In this document: positions 54,768 through 64,000 of the stretch, piece by piece
How the letters are laid out: each line of letters begins with the position of its first letter
Numbering within the stretch: the stretch's first letter is position 1
Origin: Ornithodoros turicata
Lineage: Eukaryota > Arthropoda > Arachnida > Ixodida > Argasidae
NCBI RefSeq assembly: GCF_037126465.1
Contig: NC_088204.1
Span: forward strand, 21,768,804 to 21,832,803
Direction of reading: 5' to 3'
DNA: 64,000 nucleotides
Notes under the pieces: model-generated
What the model was told of the DNA's origin: nothing
Databases searched by the model: none
The model's input: only the letters and a program-made list of their open reading frames with translations
Position numbers and translations under genes: made by a program

Positions 54768-55262
54768 GGGGGGGGGGGGGATATTTATTAGAACAAAGGC
54801 GGGGGGGAAATGGGAGGAAAGGTCAGCCAAACGGGACGTCGACTTGCTATTCTGCAAAGAAAAACGAAAAATAAATAAAAGAGGAATAAAATAAACAAAA
54901 AGAAAAGAGAAGAAGTAGGAAATAAAGGATGAAATAACAAACGGTGAAAGAAAGATGAGATAGTTTACAGAAAAAGATTACTTTAAAAAAAAGATGAGGT
55001 TAATGCGTTGAGGGTGAGAGTGGGCCACTAGAAAATGAGATGGCGCGATACAGGCTGTGCATCAGACCTGTATCGCTCAGGAAAGTCAGAACTGCTTTGA
55101 TCACAGACCGCTGTGTGGGATGTCGTACTGGGCCGAGCAGAGTGGCCAGAGAAAAGTCTGTGGACCGCAGCTCGGGTAGGCGTCGTCTGAGCGTGGCTCG
55201 AGGGGTGTCGAATCTGTGACAGTCGAGGAGAAGATGTTGAATATCGCTTCAACAGCGCAAGT
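54768..55262 (-). pseudogene. LINE ORF2 C-terminus plus full 3' UTR
   Basis: On the minus strand the frame reads IQHLLLDCHRFDTPRATLRR, then RLPELRSTDFSLATLLGPVR, then HPTQRSVIKAVLTFLSDTGL, ending in TAG near 55030. The His and Cys of the zinc motif are present at the 5' edge, and the truncation point is near 55262. The 3' UTR continues through TTTGCAGAATAGCAAGTCG, CCCGTTTGGCTGACC, then AATAAATAT and a C-run (G-run on the plus strand, 54768-54780). This copy ties the poly-C-ended 3' UTR pieces at 24800 and 26450 to an I-clade LINE. Confidence 0.88.
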
Positions 55263-55469
55263 GGGGCATTTGGGCGAGCCTATAGTATGAGCCTAGTGGT
55301 TAGGCTGCAGTGTAGTATTCTGTGGGACAATGTAAGACCATAAAGGAGGACAGGATACCGCACACTCTGGAGCTCTCTCGAGCAAGCTCTTCCGCCCTTA
55401 GTTGACAGGAAGAATGCACCCCGCAGACAGTTCGTCTGGAAGTTTCGAATGTTTGTCACGAATATTATC

Positions 55470-55610
55470 AGCGGCATGGCCGAGTAGGGTGCAGCCATCC
55501 GCGCCTTTGTGGTAACCAACACCGTGCTAAATACTGGGAGGTAGTGGGTTCGAATCCTACCACCGGCTTGCCACAGTTGCTTCGCGGCGCTCAGTGGAAT
55601 GAAAAAAAAA
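55470..55610 (+). mobile_element. tRNA-derived SINE, short variant
   Basis: It begins AGCGGCATGGCCGAGTAGGG (A-box region). The B box is GGGTTCGAATCC at 55546-55557, followed by TACCACCGGC. It then jumps directly to CCACAGTTGCTTCGCGGCGC and an A-run, which are the 3' end motifs of the full SINE at 29018-29316. The central body is deleted. Confidence 0.85.
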
Positions 55611-57010
55611 ACCGCAAATATTGCCATTTTGCAGCATTTGCAAATAACCGGTCGGATACATCATATGTCGTCAAAGATGGACCACGAAGCATACTTCGTC
55701 CAATACACCCATGTTTTGACTCGTAATACTGGTCGCGGCAACGCAGCGGACGACCTTGGTTTTCGGTCGCCTTTAAACGATACCTGCACTGATAACGCGG
55801 CCACCCGAACCGGTCATTAAACCCTATCTGGTAAACACTGACCAGAGGCATTGCCGGGCCTTATCACTTGTTTGACCCTTGCGTCCATGGCAGAGAAACG
55901 AGACTAAAGAGGGAAATTAAATAATTAGCATTTCCGCATTTGCTCGCGACGATAAAGCGGCGATAACGCAACGTTCTGGTCGAATTTAAGCAGCTATCTC
56001 CGTGGGGATTCAGGCGCAGCTGTGGACGTTACGCGTCGACGCTAATCCGAACGAAATATCTGGAATTCGCAAGAAGGAACTAAATTTAAATGTTTGCGCG
56101 CTTTATCCTCTAAAACGGCTAGTATTACCGGCATCGCTTGCTTTGCTACAGATTTGATTCGATGGCTTCGAATGATAACGCGGGACCCGGCGCCATTCGG
56201 CGGATATGAGTTGCTACTTTCGTTCACCCGTGCATGCCTTTCCCGTCTTGTTGACTGTGTTGAGGTCAAGAAACACAGAAGGACAAACACAACAACTGCC
56301 ACTATTGAACTGATGACTGCGTTGATCTGGCTAAACTCTTGGTCGATGTTTATATTGCGATTTGCTGCCATGCTGTATATTGCTTGGGCACCTCATCCTA
56401 CTTGAGTGCGGCCAACAACGGCAAGCTACCTGGACACCCCCCACCTCATCCCACGCGAGGTGCACTGTCTGTCGTGTGTTGAGATTTCAGCGCACGACGA
56501 AACATGGGATCGCTAGAGCTGTTATCGCAACTCATTGGTTACACGGCTGAGACTAGACGAGGTTATTGCTTATCATATTCTACGGTGCACACTCACAAAG
56601 AAAAATAGTAGCTATAACAAAGTATATGGCGGGCTACCGTTTATTGAGTTCTTGAGCATTTGTATTGTTACTATTTGCACACCTCTCTCGAAATATACTT
56701 CGAGTAAATAATGTGTCGAATTCGTATTTAAGTATTTGCTTGCTCCGCTACTATTCTTAGGCCAACGCGTGCATCACAAGCACATCGTATAAAGTACCCC
56801 AACCAGTTTGCGTTGCTAGTAGGACCCCGAGGGAATGCGTGTTCTCTGCAGGTGTTACCTTTCTATTCTCTCCTCAATAGAACCGATGAACATCCTGCCA
56901 TCGCATTCTCTACGCGTTATTACGCGTGAGAACTAGGAAGATTGAACATAACGAAACGGGAACGGATAAGAGGATACAGAATAACAGTCGCAAAAACGGA
57001 AACTCGAAAC
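55611..57010. other. Unassigned stretch
   Basis: No gene or repeat is recognised. Confidence 0.4.
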
Positions 57011-57244
57011 TTAGGTGAGCAGTGAGCAGCACGTTACGGTCAGATCGCCATGAAGGTTAGCGGCAAATATAGGACTCCCTTCTAAACGCCTCTGTCTCGT
57101 GATGCAAGAGAACATTGTATCGTCCATATTGCCCTTTGAACTGGTTGAAGCCGGCGTCTCATAGAATGCCGTACGTGGACCTGCCGGCACGCAGACGGCA
57201 AAGGAGAAAAAAATGAGCGCCAAGAACGCGTTCATACAATACAA
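57011..57244 (-). CDS. Weak candidate: small ORF with signal-like N-terminus
   Basis: A 77-codon minus-strand frame opens with an ATG at 57242-57244. A second ATG three codons later gives MNAFLALIFFSFAVCVPAG, which has the layout of a secretory signal peptide (short polar start, 12-residue hydrophobic core, small residues before a possible cleavage). The rest (60 or so residues, three Cys) is unrecognised. TTTAAA lies about 45 bp upstream of the ATG (near 57284-57289) and could serve as a TATA element. In ticks a signal peptide is often a separate first exon; a CAG|GT sits just after the hydrophobic core, though the donor is weak. It may equally be chance. Confidence 0.2.
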   Translation of the reverse strand: MYCMNAFLALIFFSFAVCVPAGPRTAFYETPASTSSKGNMDDTMFSCITRQRRLEGSPIFAANLHGDLTVTCCSLLT

Positions 57245-59749
57245 AACAGGTCCGTTGGCCCTTGACCTACCCTCACCCCAACGTTTAAAAATGGATTCTG
57301 CTAGTGCGAGTTATTACAGGCCAATGCGAGAGCGAGTTTCGGTATCCCCAAACGAATGAGAGCGAGAGAGGAGGGAACCGCTTCGCAGACGAACTGCATT
57401 CGCGGTCGTCTGCTTCAGTTGCGGCCAGATCCTGTTGTGTAGCAGGTCGCTGGACGCGGGGAAACCATTTTTTTTCCGTGCGTGTGGAAGTCTTCGTGTG
57501 GTTAACTTTTTAGGAAAAAAGAAAGGAGATCATAGTGTTTCGATACTGAACTTTGTGGGTGGCTTTGGAGAGTGTGTGCCCTGTGGACTTCTGGAATGCG
57601 CAAGATCCGTCAATCGTGGGAAAATTTGGAATAGTTTTTTTCTCCCGTGCCGTTGAGTTGAATGTGCTTTGAAGCGGAGCCTTCGGTTGCGTGTTTTTGA
57701 ACCGTGCTTGATGACAGAGAGGATAGCACTCGATTGACGAGCTGACTCTGCGATTTGGGTGAGTTCACTGGTGAGGTATATTTCTGTGCTTCCTTCGCTC
57801 TCTTTTCAGTCAGTTGTGGGACAGTGGATGGGGCTCTGTCCAGTTGGAAGTTTTTTTCGTTCATCTAGTTTACGACAAGCATATATTTATTCCCGCTTCT
57901 TCCTCTTTGTTACGTCTCCGTGGTCGAGTATTCGAATGATTTCCAAACTAGTGCGCGCAAGACTAGCTTGTTAAAGTCGACCTAAATAGTTATATTATGT
58001 TTAGGAGATACTGGAGACACAGTAATATCTATCGCGTAAAAAGGACAACAGCAGAACAAAGAGTATACCTTCGACAGTATGCATCATCTGTAAAACGATG
58101 TTATTGCAGGAGGTCATCGTTGCAATCCTTACACCATTTCGTGGACATTGTGCCCACGTTTATAGGCATACAGGGTCAAGTACGTACTACGGTAATACAT
58201 GAGGGCACAGAATCCACAGTTGCCTTTAGTTGCTCTTGTGCCATAAAGCAGCAAAACACCATCTGCTAGATGCCTGGCGCATTCAGAATGGACGTTATAG
58301 CATGTCGACATAATGCCATTCAGCATATCCCGCTTGTTCGGTGGCGCTGGACTGCATGGGAGAATATAGTCCCCAAAGAGTTCATGATGCTGTTCGAAAA
58401 CAGGAACCCTGTAGATGATTTGATTTGACTTGATTTGATGAAAACGAAAAAAATGTTGGGTAGTTAGTCCCCACGGGTTCAAGATGCGGGAAAACTTACG
58501 CTAACAACAAGAAATTAAAACGTAAAAAAGAAACCCGTGCTCCTGCAATCGTTAATGAGTGTTATGGCCCGGACAGTGAGCAAAAATCAAAGAGCAGTCA
58601 GTCCACGACGATGTCAGGAAAGCTGTTTTGGTGTATCGGGGCTAGTGATATAAGGAAAACAGTCCTGGTACCTGGTAGTTACCTACTGGTAACTGCACCA
58701 TTGATGTCGAAGGGTTCATGGCTTCACATTGCTGACTCGGGTCCTAGCTGCACGAGCAGAGTATAGCTTTTGCAACCTGCGATCGTCCAGGGTGGGACAC
58801 GACACGGACGTCTGTTTTCGCAGCTCGTATCCGGTGAAACCTGCAGCATTCGAGCGTGTCTCTCCCTGTTGTATACTGGGCGGTGGCTTCTCTTGCTGAT
58901 AACCGCCTCTGGCCTCTAATGAGTGTGGCTAGGGATATCTCATCCGTGTTCTTGCTAGTTATTTCGATGAACACCTTCAACGCTGAATGGAGATAGCCGC
59001 GGGCTTTGCAGCATCTCTCTACCATCGGGGTTCCGTGGTTTATCAGGATTACGGGTTGCGTAGCTCGGACATCATAGATTTAGAATCACTCTTCGAAATG
59101 AATGTATGGCTCCTGGAAGGGAAGCCGCAAGGAGGTCTGCGGAGCGGCACACTAAGAGACGAACTGAAAGAGAACCGGCAAAGGAATCCTGAATAGGTTT
59201 CCCCAATAGGTCCTGGAATTGTGATGGAACTCTTTAGGTGATATACGGGGGCATGGATATTACGGCTTGTGTGATGCTTCTGGACAAACCATGTTGTATT
59301 TGTCAGCTTCTTCTTCAGCAAAATATACGACAGTGTATGTTGTACTACAATGTGTATGTTGTAGCGTACCAGCCTGTCCCTTTTGAGTCTCTCTGTTTCT
59401 ACTAATTTTGGTGCCCTCGAACACAAAATAACGACCCAAGGCTCTTAATGTTACATATGATGCTTGCGTAAGTTATCTTACCTTGACGTGTACACGCAAG
59501 GACATTTTGAGGAATGTAAGGGAGGTTTTGTGTGTGAAGTTGTGAAGGAAGTGTCCCATGTAAAGACATAGGACAAACGCAGTGGTTCGTTTACTAGATA
59601 TGCAATTGAAAAAGGAGGGTGGCAAAAGTGTTGTGATCTACCTTATGCTTCTCTAGGTTAAACAAAGCTAGGCTGGTTGGTGGGTTTCGTTGGGCTTGTC
59701 TATAGGTAATGCTTATCTAATCCTGCTGCTGCTGGTGATGTTGTGAACA
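57245..59749. other. Unassigned stretch
   Basis: Frames on both strands are short to medium and unrecognised (for example 57610-57864 - and 58129-58482 -). TGATTTGA-type short repeats lie at 58416-58440. No gene is called. Confidence 0.35.
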
Positions 59750-59921
59750 GGGAGGTTAAGTTCGTTCGCTGTAGAGATAACTTGATGCATCGACAAAAAT
59801 AATAGGAACAGCGTCTATTGGACAGTGGGCAGCACCGGGCGCAGCGCTGTCCAATAGGCGTGTCCCGATTACTTATCTCGACGCATCAAGTTATCTCTAC
59901 ACCAAACGAACCTAGCCTCCC
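59750..59921. repeat. Foldback MITE with GGGAGG ends
   Basis: The left arm (GGGAGGTTAAGTTCG, GTAGAGATAACTTGATGCAT, CTATTGGACAG) pairs with the right arm (CTGTCCAATAG, GACGCATCAAGTTATCTCTA, CGAACCTAGCCTCCC). Arms of about 75 bp surround a 20-bp centre. There is no coding capacity or visible target duplication. Confidence 0.85.
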
Positions 59922-60181
59922 AGATTGCCGTCGTTGGCTTTACAGTTGTGGTCAGCGTCACGTCACGAGTGTAGCGTGAAGGTGAGATGAGGGGTGAACC
60001 AGGAGGACGGGGGCAAGGGCGGTGACGCTGGAGTTTCGCCTGATGAATGTTATCTATTCTAATCCCGCGAACATCGTGCAGCAAACGGGGACAATATATG
60101 CATTACTCCCGCAAGCGTAGGTACTAAGGTTATAATGACATACGGTCCTGGGTGCATACATACGACACCCTGATGGGCGTA

Positions 60182-60951
60182 GTCAACTTCTTCCTCGGGT
60201 CCCGGGGAAGAGAGTTGTCGTGAAGGGGTGGTGGTGGGACGACGCGAGTCCGGTCCGCGGAGAGAGCCAGGCCAGTCCAGGTCGCAGCGGAAGAAGTTTA
60301 TTTACATCTATATACAGCAAGACGACTTCTGAAGAGACAGTCCGACAAAGATCAGATCAAAGACTCCTACACATGGGCGACGGGCCTTTTTGTTCAAAAT
60401 CAGGGTGCCGCCCACAAATTGCACAAACAAAATCAAAGATGCAAATTTCACATTTCTCAGCCCCAGGATTGGTCCGTTATCGAAGGTCTCCAAAATGCTC
60501 CAATCCTGAAGCGAGCAAATTACAAAGGATACTTCCCAGAATTCGATAATTGTCACAAATAAACAATGTTACAAATCCAAAACCCATTAGTGGCTCAAAA
60601 CGAAATGTATACAAAAACATAAAAGGGCTCGCAGGAAACGAGTTCCCTACATATGGCAAGTTTGGCCTCAATTCATGTTTCTCGAGTCCCCGAGGGAAGA
60701 CAGACGCCAGTGTTCGGCATGTCATAATGCCCATTCATACACGGACGTCTGGAGATAATCCGCATCTATTCATGGAGCAGTGTATCCATGAAACTGACTT
60801 TAAACAAAACTCTCTGGAAAGAAATAGGCGACGGAGTAAACCGGGTTCTGGCAAACAAAAATAAAATAACTACAGTCAACAAATGCTCCTTAATTAGTGA
60901 CTTACTACAAACTGCACAGAGAGGTGCTCTCGATGATCATAGAACTTAACA
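60182..60951 (-). repeat. 3' LTR, 770 bp
   Basis: In the sense direction it starts TGTTAAGTTCTATG just after the polypurine tract and ends ...GAAGAAGTTGAC (the next base, T, is shared with the 5' copy by chance or belongs to the LTR). The 3' terminus lacks the usual CA. A TATATA and an AATAAA lie close together near 60314-60297 and could give the transcription start and polyadenylation signals. The segment 60182-60881 matches 63301-64000 base for base as far as I checked. Confidence 0.9.
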
Positions 60952-60963
60952 CCTCCCCCCTTA
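60952..60963 (-). other. Polypurine tract
   Basis: The minus strand reads TTAAGGGGGGAGG immediately before the LTR start TGTTAAG, the position and composition expected for the plus-strand DNA primer of reverse transcription. Confidence 0.85.
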
Positions 60964-61213
60964 ACTATGTTGTGCGGGCTTCTAGAAAGCACAACATAGC
61001 AAACAAATAAAAAAGGTAAGGAGAGACAAAGGGCTCTAAAACTGATTTAGAAAAGAATCACAAATCAAAACTTCAACGCAGGGGATTGTCACAGCCTAAA
61101 AAGTCTCTAAAGGGCAAGTCCCATCACTATCAAGTCCGATGACTCACCATGTAGCCGTGTTCGCAAGGCGGGAACAAAACTGTACAAGCAAAAGTGTGAA
61201 ATGTGTATCGTGT

Positions 61214-62641
61214 TCAATCCTGAGTGTCGAACACCACTGTATCAATAGTACAATGCAAGCAACGGTAGTTAGCCGACGCAGACTCTATAGTGCATGCATT
61301 TGCGTCGGACTTGTTCTCACATATGACACCGAAAGCGTCCTCTGTAGGCGCTCTAACATTCATGGCAGCCCACTGAGCTAGAATAGTCTGAACTGGGTTT
61401 CTCACACAGTCTCGCACAGTCTCACATGCATGCGTATTTACGTCACTGCTCCTCAGCTTTGCAGCAGACCGTTCAGGTACATCTGCAAGAGCGTCACTAT
61501 CTGAGTAGCTACTTGCGTCCAGTCCACTGATGGAGAAGTCGTCGCTAGGAGCATTACTACATGAGTCAGATACTAACTGCTCCTGTACCCCGTCGAGCTG
61601 ACCGCGTGCCGATTGAATCAGGGTCTTACCTACAGTACTTGATCTGTCGCTACTTCGGCTGTCCGTTGCGATCAACCCTGAGTGATGGGCTCGGTGCGAC
61701 TCCTTACTCTCCCCCTCCTGTGAGGAACATGGTTCCTCCTCAAGCTTTCTCGAAATAGCTGGAATTTCTCCGTCTCTAGGGTACTCTATCTCCTCAGCCT
61801 CTTTCTCACAACCCTGCTTGGCGCACTGCATCTTTTCACATTCGTTCGGCGTTACTAACGTATCTGTGCCTTCGGATAGTTTATCAGTTACAGCACGGAA
61901 AGTCAGCACGTGCAAAACGCATTCACCTTCTGATTCAAAACCTAAAGGAAGTTCCATGAACTCTGCTTCCGCTATATGATAAGTAGCGTCCTTTAGTCCT
62001 ACTTCTTGGCTTTCTTTTTCTCGCCATTTGTCGTGCACGACATCGTTACGGACTATAGTTACGTCTGCCCCTGACTCAAGACGCGTATCTACATCGGTCT
62101 CGTCTATACAGAACCGAATTGTCGGAGCGCCCGTGTCATCTAACACGTTCGAATCTCTTTCACACAACAGGGTGACCTTGCTTACTGCACTGTATTCCCC
62201 GTTTTCCTTCATGTGGGGAGAACGGTCCTCCACTTTCCCTGCCTTCGAATGCGCTTGCGAGCACTGACCTTTGTCGTAAACTATTGCACCACCTTGATAA
62301 GGTTGAGAGGTACCTCTCTGGTCCGTACGGATGTGCCTGATACTGGTGTTACCACCGCGCGTCATTTTATCTAGTGTCGCTGCCTGCTCCTTTTTCTCCG
62401 TGGAAAGGTTTTGATTCCTGTGCTGCCTATCCCTGTCCTTCTCAAACTGTGCCAACATTACCTTCATTTCGTACAACTCTCTTTCTAAGCGCAGCTTCTC
62501 AAGTACACTCTCTGGTACTTTGTGTGTGCCTGAACCCGTGTCACGTATGCCATCTGCATGAGTGATCATGCCGTTAAGTGCGCGATTTCCTGACATCTCT
62601 GTACAACCGCTTTCAGCCATACGCCTAGCCAATATCGACAT
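61214..62641 (-). CDS. Retroelement protein with inactivated retropepsin domain
   Basis: An intact 475-codon ORF runs from ATG (62641) to TGA. Residues about 43-75 are charged and probably form a coiled coil (VLEKLRLERELYEMKVMLAQ). Residues about 172-265 match the retropepsin region of tick gypsy-like elements: a TIRFCIDETDVDTRLESGAD strand-turn, then VTIVRNDVV, IGLKD-like VGLKDATYH, MELPLGFESEGEC, and SEGTDTLVTPNE. The catalytic Asp of the usual D-S/T-G triplet is Glu189 (ESG), so protease activity is unlikely. Residues 280-400 are acidic and Ser-rich, like the linker before reverse transcriptase, but no polymerase follows. It could be a deletion relic kept open by youth, or a protein used for packaging. 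The capsid and zinc knuckle are not recognisable. Confidence 0.85.
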   Translation of the reverse strand: MSILARRMAESGCTEMSGNRALNGMITHADGIRDTGSGTHKVPESVLEKLRLERELYEMKVMLAQFEKDRDRQHRNQNLSTEKKEQAATLDKMTRGGNTSIRHIRTDQRGTSQPYQGGAIVYDKGQCSQAHSKAGKVEDRSPHMKENGEYSAVSKVTLLCERDSNVLDDTGAPTIRFCIDETDVDTRLESGADVTIVRNDVVHDKWREKESQEVGLKDATYHIAEAEFMELPLGFESEGECVLHVLTFRAVTDKLSEGTDTLVTPNECEKMQCAKQGCEKEAEEIEYPRDGEIPAISRKLEEEPCSSQEGESKESHRAHHSGLIATDSRSSDRSSTVGKTLIQSARGQLDGVQEQLVSDSCSNAPSDDFSISGLDASSYSDSDALADVPERSAAKLRSSDVNTHACETVRDCVRNPVQTILAQWAAMNVRAPTEDAFGVICENKSDANACTIESASANYRCLHCTIDTVVFDTQD

Positions 62642-62815
62642 GGTGAGCCCTCGAACTTGATAAGCAAAAGGGACTCACCGTCAACTCTCGATGTTAATTC
62701 CCACGTCGATGTTCCCAAGCCGATGCCTTCTCTGGATTGCTGGTGAATCCAATAGCGTGACGTTTTGAGCACAGAACCTTACGTTTGACGCAGACACTCC
62801 ACAGCCGGTGATGAG

Positions 62816-63205
62816 CCTCTCACTTAGATGTCGCTCGCCGCTAACCTGCGCCGCTCACCGCTGCCTCCCGGGCGTCGTCTCCGTTGCTGACCACGTAGGC
62901 CTCCGACTTCTCACGTAGATAACGCCGGCACGTCTCCGTTCCAGCGAAGCAGGCTTCTCACGTAGATGTTGCCGCTCTTCGCCTCCACCTCTGGATCTTC
63001 TTGGTAACCGCTAAGGTTCCCGGCCTCTCGCGTAGATAACGCCGGTCTCACAGCAGACAGCCCTGACGAAACGGCTTCTCACGTAGATATGGCCCTCCTG
63101 TTCGTCGCTGTTTCTGCTGTCCACGAAGCCTCCCTCCAAGGTACCACTCCGTGATTCCGCTGCTGCCTTGACTCAGCGTCGGCGACACAGGCTTCTCACG
63201 TAGAT
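62816..63205 (-). repeat. Six copies of a 14-bp motif in the LTR element leader
   Basis: The motif CTTCTCACGTAGAT (ATCTACGTGAGAAG in the sense strand) occurs at 62816 (variant CCTCTCACTTAGAT), 62907, 62954, 63024 (CCTCTCGCGTAGAT), 63075 and 63192. Each is usually preceded by GG and followed by GTTGCC, AACGCCGG or ATGGCC. Spacing is irregular (91, 47, 70, 51 and 117 bp). It lies between the primer-binding site and the ORF. A packaging, dimerisation or regulatory role is conceivable; the sequence alone does not tell. Confidence 0.9.
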
Positions 63206-63282
63206 GTTGCCTCCTCCGTTCGTCGACATCCTGCTGATCAAAGGCCAGGCTGGTTTCGGCTCACCTCGCTGCTGTCAATCCC

Positions 63283-63300
63283 ATCCTGTCGGCTGCGCCA
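63283..63300 (-). other. Primer-binding site, tRNA-Ser type
   Basis: The sense strand reads TGGCGCAGCCGACAGGAT directly after the 5' LTR. Its complement, ATCCTGTCGGCTGCGCCA, has the form of the 3' end of an animal tRNA-Ser (T-arm end, CGGCTGCG acceptor strand, CCA). An 18-nt match of this form at this position is strong evidence for tRNA-primed reverse transcription. Confidence 0.82.
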
Positions 63301-64000
63301 GTCAACTTCTTCCTCGGGTCCCGGGGAAGAGAGTTGTCGTGAAGGGGTGGTGGTGGGACGACGCGAGTCCGGTCCGCGGAGAGAGCCAGGCCAGTCCAGG
63401 TCGCAGCGGAAGAAGTTTATTTACATCTATATACAGCAAGACGACTTCTGAAGAGACAGTCCGACAAAGATCAGATCAAAGACTCCTACACATGGGCGAC
63501 GGGCCTTTTTGTTCAAAATCAGGGTGCCGCCCACAAATTGCACAAACAAAATCAAAGATGCAAATTTCACATTTCTCAGCCCCAGGATTGGTCCGTTATC
63601 GAAGGTCTCCAAAATGCTCCAATCCTGAAGCGAGCAAATTACAAAGGATACTTCCCAGAATTCGATAATTGTCACAAATAAACAATGTTACAAATCCAAA
63701 ACCCATTAGTGGCTCAAAACGAAATGTATACAAAAACATAAAAGGGCTCGCAGGAAACGAGTTCCCTACATATGGCAAGTTTGGCCTCAATTCATGTTTC
63801 TCGAGTCCCCGAGGGAAGACAGACGCCAGTGTTCGGCATGTCATAATGCCCATTCATACACGGACGTCTGGAGATAATCCGCATCTATTCATGGAGCAGT
63901 GTATCCATGAAACTGACTTTAAACAAAACTCTCTGGAAAGAAATAGGCGACGGAGTAAACCGGGTTCTGGCAAACAAAAATAAAATAACTACAGTCAACA
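63301..64000 (-). repeat. 5' LTR, first 70 bp outside the window
   Basis: It repeats 60182-60881 at an offset of 3119 bp without a difference that I could see. In the sense direction this is the 3' 700 bp of the LTR. The outer end (TGTTAAG expected near 64070) and the target duplication lie beyond the window. Confidence 0.92.

Larger units (their letters stand above)
60182..64000 (-). mobile_element. Non-autonomous LTR retrotransposon, cut by window end
   Basis: Two direct repeats (60182-60951 and 63301-64000+) offset by 3119 bp flank a 2.35-kb interior on the minus strand. The order in the sense direction is 5' LTR, primer-binding site (63300-63283), leader with repeated motifs (63205-62816), a 475-codon ORF (62641-61214), polypurine tract (60963-60952), then 3' LTR. 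No reverse transcriptase, RNase H, integrase or gag zinc knuckle is present, so polymerase must come from elsewhere. The LTR copies show no difference over the 700 bp that can be compared, so the insertion is recent. The 5' LTR should end about 70 bp beyond the window. The retropepsin remnant and tRNA-primed layout suggest Ty3/gypsy ancestry. Confidence 0.93.

Noticed and set aside
60220..60864. Plus-strand frames of 104-109 codons in the LTR, repeated identically near 63.3-63.98 kb
   Set aside because: They lie antisense within the LTRs and recur only because the LTRs are direct repeats; no protein family fits.

Overview
The window is animal nuclear DNA and almost entirely transposable elements. 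There are no operons, no dense coding and no rRNA. A chelicerate, most likely a tick, is suggested by the repeats. A tRNA-derived SINE with a Ser/Leu-type head recurs about eight times, one element resembles the tick SINE Ruka, and I-clade-like LINEs make up much of the rest. The tick call rests on recognised repeat style, not on a search, and is moderate. I find no complete host gene. The only host-exon candidates are a two-exon 3' gene end (36768-37541 +) and a weak signal-peptide ORF (57011-57244 -).

Layout. 1-2.0 kb: a hAT-type element with a perfect 8-bp target duplication and a SINE inside it. 4.6-11.1 kb: one decayed plus-strand LINE (ORF1 zinc knuckles, ORF2 endonuclease, linker, start of the reverse transcriptase). 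It is split by a 94-bp insert with a 12-bp target duplication, a foldback, a Ruka-like SINE, an opposite-strand LINE carrying an intact-looking RNase H, and a hAT element with an 8-bp target duplication. 12.3-13.2 kb: a foldback whose right arm is split by a TA-flanked pogo/Tigger-like MITE. 15.3-22.3 kb: two copies of a GAATCC-rich hAT family, a SINE, a foldback MITE, an 80-90 bp minisatellite interrupted by another foldback, a LINE tail, and two adjacent long palindromes. 24-31 kb: foldbacks, LINE 3' ends and a 153-bp MITE that has inserted into another copy of itself. 31-48 kb: LINE tails, TA-flanked CACTCT MITEs, a third 153-bp MITE and a 1.16-kb hAT element. 48-60 kb: SINE pieces, a CAGTGGCG-ended MITE, a LINE tail and a foldback. 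60.2-64 kb: a young LTR retrotransposon on the minus strand, cut by the window end.

The 3' element is the most gene-like object. Its two LTRs look identical. A tRNA-Ser-type primer-binding site and a polypurine tract sit where expected. The interior is only about 2.35 kb and carries one intact 475-codon ORF with a retropepsin-like fold whose catalytic Asp is replaced by Glu, and no reverse transcriptase or integrase. Six copies of a 14-bp motif lie in its leader. It looks like a recently mobilised non-autonomous element that depends on polymerase supplied in trans.

Target-site duplications and interruptions allow much of the insertion order to be read directly from the sequence. Many boundaries of old LINE and SINE pieces are approximate.
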